From NCBI GenBank assembly GCA_015698045.1, contig BLAL01000255.1, positions 250,501-314,500 of the forward strand: a stretch of DNA of 64,000 nucleotides, in the 5' to 3' direction. The position numbers and the translations under genes are program-made. This stretch comes from Rhizophagus clarus (lineage: Eukaryota; Glomeromycota; Glomeromycetes; Glomerales; Glomeraceae). Shown here piece by piece: positions 57,789 to 64,000 of the stretch. Under the pieces are notes generated by a model. The model saw only the letters and a list, made by a program, of their open reading frames with translations. It had not been told where the DNA came from and searched no databases. Every line of letters starts with the position of its first letter. Within the stretch, counting starts at the first letter, position 1.

Positions 57789-58516
57789 ATGTGGAATGAC
57801 CCTGAGATTAGATTATTAATTCAAGAAAGAAGAAATAGAAATGAAGAATATTGGAATATAGCAGGGTGTAGCAAAGTATCATTCTGAATAAGTGTAGCAG
57901 CGAAAATTAATAGTAATTTCAGAAGTACTTACACTGCAGAACAGTGTAAAGAAAAGTTTCAAAATTTAGTAAGGGAAAATAAGGTAAGAAATTTACAGAA
58001 TAATGTAAATAATTATTTTTATGAATTTGACTTCTCCATTTTTTATTTGATTAGTTAATGAGGGCGTATGTGAGAGGAGAGAGAAATGGAAAATTATCAA
58101 AGAGTGGAGAAAAATATTTTGATGAGTTTATAGATGATTTCTGGAAGAAACCAGGTAATATACATAAATTTTTTATATATAGAATTACTTAATATTTAAT
58201 TAGTTTTTATTTTTTAGAAACTTCGTTAGTACAGACACCACCAGCACTACCACCACTACCACTGCCATTCCCACCACCACCACCACCACCACCACCGCCA
58301 TTCTCACCACCACCACCACCACCACCACCACCGCCATCACCACCACCACCACCATTCTCACCACCACCACCATATAGTGCTTCATTATGATCATATTATA
58401 ATCATCCCTCTTCATTAAGACTGCATTCTCCTTTTTCATCACGACCGCGATATCCTCCTCCATCACGATCATGGCCACAATATTCTCCCTATCCACCACC
58501 TTCATCCCAATCCTAA
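57789..58516 (+). pseudogene. Myb/SANT-like protein with polyproline tail, copy 1
   Basis: Exons 57789-57983, 58055-58154 and 58218-58516, with donors GTAAGA and GTAATA and acceptors TTAG and TTTTTAG, keep frame. Exons 1-2 encode a trihelix Myb/SANT-like domain (WNDPEIRLLIQERRN; TAEQCKEKFQNLVRENK; GEKYFDEFIDDFW), as found beside fungal transposases. Exon 3 is nearly pure proline for about 50 residues, then a Ser/Arg/Tyr/Pro tail. A TGA follows SKVSF where copy 2 has TGG, and a second TGA occurs after YSASL. No catalytic domain is attached; DNA binding is inferred. Confidence 0.65.
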
Positions 58517-58979
58517 ATTCTTAAATTCATTTGAATTTTTCTGCTTTATGTAACTATTTGCTTAAATATTCCTTTTATCTTGATATATTTGATTACAAAT
58601 TTTTACGTAACATGTGATCATCAATTTTATTGTGTTATATACAAAATATTATGAAATAAAGTAAATATGTGTTCTTTAAAAAAAAAATTAAAAAAAAAAT
58701 TAATTTTATTATATTACTGTATTGTTAATCCGGTAAATAAATAGAGAAATCTTTGAAGTTACAGTACTATGAAAATATATTTATAAAGATCAAACTAATC
58801 GGCGCCTACCAACTGAACATTTATACCGTTATATATATTTTAAAAAAGTGTTGAAAAAAAAATGCCATAAAAACAATTGTTTTATATTACTAGCTGAGTA
58901 TTGATCGATTAATAAACTTATGCAATCAATTGTAATTTTATTTTTTTGATTTTTTTAAGCATAACAAATTTTTATTAGT

Positions 58980-59310
58980 AAAAAAAAACATAGTAAAAAT
59001 CATAGTAAAAATCATAAAAATCTTAAAATCTTAATAAAAATCATGAAAAATCATAAAAACCTTAATCATAAAATCTTAATAAAAATCATAAAAAAATCAT
59101 AAAAATCTTATCATAATCATAAAAATCTTAATAAAAATCATAAAAAAAAGCATAAAAATCTTAATCATAAAATCTTAATAAAATCATAAAAAATCTTAAA
59201 AATCTTAGTAAAATCATAAAAAAATCTTAGTAAAAAAATCATAAAAATTTTAATAAAAATCATAATAAAATCATAAAAATCGTAGTAAAATCATAAAAAT
59301 CATAAAAAGA
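58980..59310. repeat. AAAAATCATAAAAATCTTAAT low-complexity array
   Basis: About 330 bp of imperfect 8-12-bp A-rich units. No gene. Confidence 0.85.
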
Positions 59311-59332
59311 AAGCTATAACCCTCTGGTGCTT

Positions 59333-59412
59333 AGCTTCTTTAATAAGCCTTAACCCTCTGGTGCTTGGCTTTAATAAAAAAAAAAATAGCCTAACCCTCT
59401 GGTGCTCAGTTT
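59333..59412 (+). repeat. Triple AACCCTCTGGTGCT motif
   Basis: AACCCTCTGGTGCTNRG(C/T)TT occurs three times at spacings of about 30-45 bp, downstream of the CCHC gene on its 3' side. Purpose unknown. Confidence 0.8.
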
Positions 59413-59517
59413 TGATAAACAAATTAAACCAAAATAAAAAAAAAAATAAAAAAAAAATAAATCTTTATTTAAGATCAAAATATTTTTCAATCATTTCATT
59501 CGGTGAAATATATCCCT

Positions 59518-59813
59518 TTAAGAATGGGGGTCAATTTTGTCATTTGGGCATTTTGATGCTGCATGCCCACTTTTCCAACAATTCAAACACAGATCATTTG
59601 GGGTTTTTTTAATATTTAGGCATTCCTTGTACCCATGTCCAAAATAGCTACATGCGAAACATACTGAGCGAAAAGATTTATAAGGTATTAGCCAATTATT
59701 GGTCTCCCTAGACAACACAACATTACTTGAAGTGAAATACATTGTTGATGGAAATGACGTTGTTGATGTTGATGATGTTGATGATGTTGATGTTGATGAT
59801 GTAGTTGATGATA

Positions 59814-59849
<36 letters not shown>

Positions 59850-60237
59850 TTGTTGTTGTAGATGGTAATGGTGATGATGATGTTGTTGTAGATGGTAATG
59901 GTGATGATGATGATGGCGATAATATTGATGGTGGTGTTGTTGTTGGTGGTTGTGTTGATATTGATGCTGTTATATGAGGACTATTTTTTAATACTTCTGA
60001 TAAATTATTGATTGACATAGAAAGATTATTATTATTCGCCAACGAAGTAGAAACATTTACAAGTGACGTAGACAAATTATTAGTGATTTTTTGAAGCGAT
60101 ATATGCATTTCCAATAATGTATTGAATGGCATAACATTAATAATATCATAATCTGCTTCATCGTTCCTATTATTATTATTATTTGTATTGTTTTCAGTTT
60201 CATTTGGGTTGTTTTCAGTTTCATTTGGGTTATTCAT
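59518..60237 (-). CDS. Protein with two CCHC zinc knuckles, 239 residues
   Basis: ATG at 60237; the frame is open to 59518. Order: Asn/Glu-rich start with a duplicated NETENNP; a helical segment (VMPFNTLLEMHISLQKITNN); a long Pro, Ser and Thr-rich linker (about residues 95-165) encoded by GAT/GTT-type microsatellite DNA on the other strand; then two zinc knuckles, C-F-A-C-x4-H-x4-C (CFACSYFGHGYKEC) and CLNCWKSGHAASKC. Such knuckles bind single-stranded nucleic acid and occur in retrotransposon Gag and in host RNA-binding proteins. No protease or polymerase frame adjoins. It lies between two convergent Myb/SANT-like pseudogenes and may belong to the same element. No intron seen. Confidence 0.6.
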
Positions 60238-60699
60238 ATTAAACGGATGTAAAATAAATTGAATATTTGAAAAAAACGTAATCTTTGGATATTTATTAAA
60301 AAATAAGATTTAAATAAACACGAGAAAATTTAAATAAAGATAAAAAAGCAGATGTTATAATAACATAATAAGAAAAAGATTGGTCGTATGATTATTGATA
60401 AATCATAGGTGATTCAGGAGATGATGCAGGGGAGGTTTACAATTGTAATTTTATTTATATGGGCTATTCTAAATGGTACAATTATATAATTTATTAATTT
60501 ATATTAAAATGATACAAACACTGAGATATTTACCGTGACTATATCGCGATACATAGCTTTTTTAGTATTGATTTGTGACTTGTGATGAAATAATTGTTTA
60601 ATTTTAGATGTTGAGGAAACCCCTTCTATATTCCTTTTTGTACACAATATTGGCTGCAAATACTGCCAAACGGGATAATTATTACTTTAACTGATCAGA
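60238..60699. other. AT-rich, no gene seen
   Basis: Upstream flank of the CCHC gene; no clear promoter element. Confidence 0.4.
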
Positions 60700-60930
60700 A
60701 AAAAATTCATTCAAGATTTAGTACACGTATAGATAGCTGTGTACACATTTTGTCAAAAAAAGTATGGTGCGTTACTTTTGTATTTTTAATAAATAAGAAA
60801 ACTATTGCACAATTCAAATTATTTATACAGAGGGTAATCTAGACGTATATGAAGTTGAAGGATTTTCCATCGACTGATCAGTTCCAATTTTGTAAATCTA
60901 TATTTTTATTCCCACGAAAAAAATATGATA
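60700..60930 (+). repeat. Dispersed repeat F, copy 1
   Basis: Direct match to about 63350-63640: TCATTCAAG(A/T)TTTAG, GTATAGATAGCT, TTGAAGGATTTTCC, TTTTTATTCCCACGAAAAAA. The second copy is longer. Confidence 0.7.
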
Positions 60931-61261
60931 GAATACAATCTTTAAAATATCAATTATAATGTAATAAATAAATTTTACTTTATTTTAATAAAAAAAATTC
61001 AAATTTTTATTAATGCAATACAAGTTTAAAAAAAATAAAAAAATTTTATAAAATTTATAAATTTTACTATTGATGCTTCTTCTGTTAATAGATATATAGT
61101 GTAAAAAATGGTTTATTTATTCATTTATAACGTTAGTCAATCAACATTTTCACGCCAATTATAGCTAAAGTGTTAAACTATAAAGAGATTAGGCGCAGAC
61201 TCGCAAATGGCACACATCGCACAATATATACAGGATAATCTGAATACAGGATAATCTATGA

Positions 61262-61360
61262 GTCAATGACAATCTAAATAAACATGACCTCAAGCCGCAA
61301 ACCATTTTTACAAAATTGGGAAAAACATGATTATCTAAAGACAAAAATATCATTAGTAAT
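61262..61360 (+). repeat. Short dispersed repeat E, copy 2
   Basis: Partner of 56148-56230. Confidence 0.7.
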
Positions 61361-61517
61361 AACGATACTTTATATTAAATTTTGTTATTTTGTATATAAA
61401 ACATTGAAAATTATTCATTAGCGAATGAAATTATTATATTTATTTATTAGTTTAATGAAAAAATAGCAATTAGCAAAAGACAAAATATTATTATTATATT
61501 ATTAAAATATTAAGAAA

Positions 61518-62225
61518 TTAATGATATTGAGGTGGGGAATAAGATTCATGACGTCGTGATCTAAAAGGTGTATAGAGAGATGGTGTGATATATAAAGAAG
61601 TGGAGGTGATGGTGAAAATGACGGAGGTGGTGGTAGTGGAGGTTGTAGTGGAGGTGGAGGTGGAGGTGGAGGTGAAGGTGGTGGAGGAGGTTGAGGTGGG
61701 GGAGGTTGTGGTGGAGGTGGAGGTGGTGGAGGAGGTTGAGGTGGTGGAGGTTGTGGTGGAGGTGGTGGAGGTGGTGGTGGAGGCGGAATTCGTGCTAATG
61801 TACTTTCTGAAAAATTAAAAATAAGCTAAGTAATTCCATAAAAAAAAAATGAAAAAAATAATAAATTTTACCAGGTTTGAGCCAGAAATCATCAATAAAT
61901 TCGTCGTAATACTTCTCTCCATTCTTTGTTACTTTTCCACCTGGTAGTTCATCAAATATTTTCTCATAGACTAATAAAAAAAAAGAAATGTAAATTCAAA
62001 TTCTTATCACAATATTTTGTAATTTTCTTACCTTATGCTCTCTTATCAAATTTTGGAATTTCTCTTTACACTACTCACCAGTGTAAGATTTATTGAATCT
62101 CGTATTAATTACACCTGCCACCTCATCCAAAAACTGACTCTACTAGATCCTGCTATTTCATAATATTCAATATTTCTCATCCTTCTTTCATTAATTAATA
62201 ACCTAATTTCGGGGTCACCCCACAT
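61518..62225 (-). pseudogene. Myb/SANT-like protein with polyproline tail, copy 2
   Basis: ATG at 62225 opens WGDPEIRLLINERRMRN, SSRVSFW. A one-base loss then shifts the frame (the continuing frame reads VAGVINTRFNKSYTGE), and a TAG replaces a glutamine before CKEKFQNL. A donor GTAAGA at about 62033 and further introns sit where copy 1 has them; KNGEKYYDEFIDDFWLKP precedes the last exon with about 50 prolines, ending at 61518 (SPPQYH). It is in inverted orientation to 57789-58516 and differs in most third positions, so the duplication is not recent. Confidence 0.6.
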
Positions 62226-62884
62226 ATTATATTTTTAGTTAAAGCTTTTTTTTAATTGAATTTGTTAAAGAGAAATTTTGCAAGAATAAGTTATCCTTTT
62301 ATAATTTTTTTTTTTTTGAAAAAAACATAACAATATTACTCAAAAATCTAATAAGTAAAAACATATAACGTCATTACTTGAGAAAGTAAAGATCTTATTA
62401 GTTTTAAAAAAATAATACAATTATTTGTAACGATCCTAACCAAAAATTATACAATTACTCGTAAAAGGTAGAAATCTTAGTATTAAAAAAATAATATCAT
62501 TACTCATAAAAAATATAATGAAAAAGAAAATCTAAGCCTTAAATAAAAAAAGAATACTATTATTCATAAAAAAAAGTAAAAACTATAACGCTATTACTCA
62601 TAAAATCTTAATCACCTAATCGAAAAAGTAAAAATCCCATTAATTTAAAAAAAAACAATACAATTACTTGTAAATATCCTAATCGAAAATAATATAAAGG
62701 ATCCAATTAAAAAAAGTAACGATCTAATCGAATAATATCATTACTCTTAGAATCTAATAAAAAAAAAGTTAAAGCTAATTGAAAAAAATAAAAATCCTAT
62801 TAGCTTTAAATTTTTATAAGTAATGGTATTATTTGTTTAAACTATTTTTTTTTTTCTTTAATCAAAAAACTTATAACTGTTACT
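62226..62884. other. Diverged tandem array, inverted counterpart of 57205-57715
   Basis: On the minus strand GAGTAAT(G/T)(G/A)TATTATTTTTTT and TTTTACTTTTTC(T/A)ATTAG-like units recur loosely. Much more diverged than the left array. No gene. Confidence 0.5.
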
Positions 62885-62887
62885 TAC

Positions 62888-62995
62888 ATAGGTTGAGTCG
62901 CGGTTGAATCACGGTTGAGTCGTGGTTAAATATATTAAGTTGACTAGAATTTTTTCACTATAACGTGGTCGAGTCGCAGTTGGGTCGTGGTTAAA
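62888..62995 (-). repeat. Terminal array of TTTAACC...GACTCAACC units, right
   Basis: GGTTGAGTCGCGGTTGAATC, GTTGAGTCGTGGTTAAATAT and GTCGCAGTTGGGTCGTGGTT; inverse orientation of 56977-57160. Confidence 0.65.
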
Positions 62996-63349
62996 TATAT
63001 TTGGAAGTAGGAAAGAAATCGATAATAAAGTATCGATCCGATCAGTACTATAGTAAATACTGAAATTAATGCTGAATCGTGATCTGGATGGAATTCTGGA
63101 ATTATTTAACAAACGATCTATTTTGTTTTTGATTAGGTCCATTTTCGTTAGAATTATAGTTATTTACTGTTTATATTTCGTAATTTTTAAAGAAAAAAAA
63201 AACTACTGCAAAAATACCCAATTAGAACTAACATAATTCAGGAAATGTATAAAAAAATGCATAAAAAAAACGTGCTAGAATTTTTAAAATGGCATTTAGA
63301 ATTTAATTGGTGTTAATTTTTACTTTATTATACTTTATTTGGTTAAATA

Positions 63350-63640
63350 TGATCAAGAAAAAATCATTCAAGTTTTAGAACAAGTATAGATAGCTATGTG
63401 ATATTATCAACTAATTTATTGCACTGGGAATATCCACTGTAAAAGATCAGATCACGCATCGCAGATTATTTTTTATACGGGTAATTTAAACACAAAATTT
63501 TTATATAATATTTTAGATTGAAGGATTTTCCTATCGGTTGATCGAGAAGTTCTATTTTCAATTTTGTAAATTGATCAGTTTTATTTTTCAATTTCGTGTG
63601 TATATTTTTATTCCCACGAAAAAAATCATTCCCACAAAAA
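63350..63640 (+). repeat. Dispersed repeat F, copy 2
   Basis: Partner of 60700-60930; here the TTCCCACGAAAAAAATCA end is doubled. Confidence 0.7.
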
Positions 63641-63721
63641 AAATCGAGTAGAGTAAAAAAATTAAAATCCTCTCTCCTTCTTCTCTCCTACGTTCTTATT
63701 AAAATTTAAGGTTGTTCTAAA

Positions 63722-63960
63722 ATGGTACACCGCTCATATAACTCCAAGAAAAAGGCCTTGGAATGAATAAAGGCAAAAAGAAGAGAACGAAGTAAACCAT
63801 TAAGTCGTCATAATAAAAATGGTAGATTATGACTCAGTGATGAAGCTGTACCAATGGACATGGCTTGTGCTTAAATTTGATTGTAGATGCTTTCGTTTGG
63901 ATTCATCTTTCCTATCTTAAGGGATACTGTAGCCGTCATGAATGAAGTTGATACAGTAAT
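63722..63960 (+). pseudogene. Short decayed coding remnant, unknown family
   Basis: ATG at 63722 opens VHRSYNSKKKALE, TGA, IKAKRRERSKPLSRHNKNGR, then L, TGA, LSDEAVPMDMACA, TAA. The basic, Arg/Lys-rich sequence is clearly protein-like. All three stops could come from G-to-A changes of tryptophan codons. Unknown family; it may continue beyond the window. Confidence 0.4.
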
Positions 63961-64000
63961 GAAACTATACCACATAATTTACTTAACGAGTGTACATAGT

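Noticed and set aside
58200..58505. Minus-strand Val/Met-rich frame
   Set aside because: Antisense of the polyproline exon.
59699..59977. Plus-strand Asp/Val-rich frame
   Set aside because: Shadow of the Ser/Thr linker microsatellite of the CCHC gene.
61585..61818. Plus-strand Glu/Val-rich frame
   Set aside because: Antisense of the polyproline exon of copy 2.
1..64000. tRNA, rRNA and CRISPR loci
   Set aside because: No cloverleaf-like sequence with A and B boxes, no rRNA-like conserved stretch and no repeat-spacer array was found by eye; a tRNAscan run could still find something.

Overview
The window reads as nuclear DNA of an early-diverging fungus, most likely an arbuscular mycorrhizal fungus of the Rhizophagus type (Glomeromycotina). 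This is inferred from very AT-rich DNA, GT-AG introns of about 55-100 bp, long Sel1-repeat proteins, a tyrosine-kinase-like (TKL) kinase of the Rhizophagus style, a divergent Hsp70, Crinkler-like and F-box/LRR remnants, and dense decayed transposons. I could run no database search; family names come from motif recognition.

Only four gene models look intact: a 1110-residue Sel1-repeat protein (24455-27787, minus), a five-exon coiled-coil/Hsp70 gene (35610-37826, plus), an 1859-residue Sel1-array plus kinase gene with one intron (44252-49927, minus), and a 239-residue protein with two CCHC zinc knuckles (59518-60237, minus).

Layout. 1-9600: decayed tyrosine recombinase, a long decayed DDE-type transposase gene exactly bracketed by 17-bp direct repeats, and a decayed unknown gene. 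10100-15550: a tight minus-strand cluster of broken members of multicopy Rhizophagus families (two coiled-coil/CxxC proteins, a SAM/Crinkler-associated protein, a Crinkler header), then broken F-box and LRR pieces. 16400-24450: tandem repeats, a 1-kb pyrimidine tract and two non-autonomous transposons with inverted ends. 24455-27787: first Sel1 gene. 28100-34800: small inverted-repeat elements, a decayed tyrosine-recombinase element and a clean 298-bp MITE. 35600-38100: Hsp70 gene and its decayed 3' tail. 41440-52580: the Sel1-kinase gene between two 1.4-kb direct repeats, with a remarkable array of micro-exon-like cassettes at 42935-43760. 53186-55800: a BED/hAT transposase gene split by a 1528-bp element. 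56970-63000: a roughly 6-kb palindromic arrangement with two convergent Myb/SANT-like genes around the CCHC gene.

The intact genes suggest signalling and proteostasis roles (Sel1 scaffolds, kinase, chaperone), but the window has no operon-like logic; it is mainly a record of transposition, duplication and decay around a few host genes. The most unusual item is the micro-exon-like array with nearly constant 71-nt introns.
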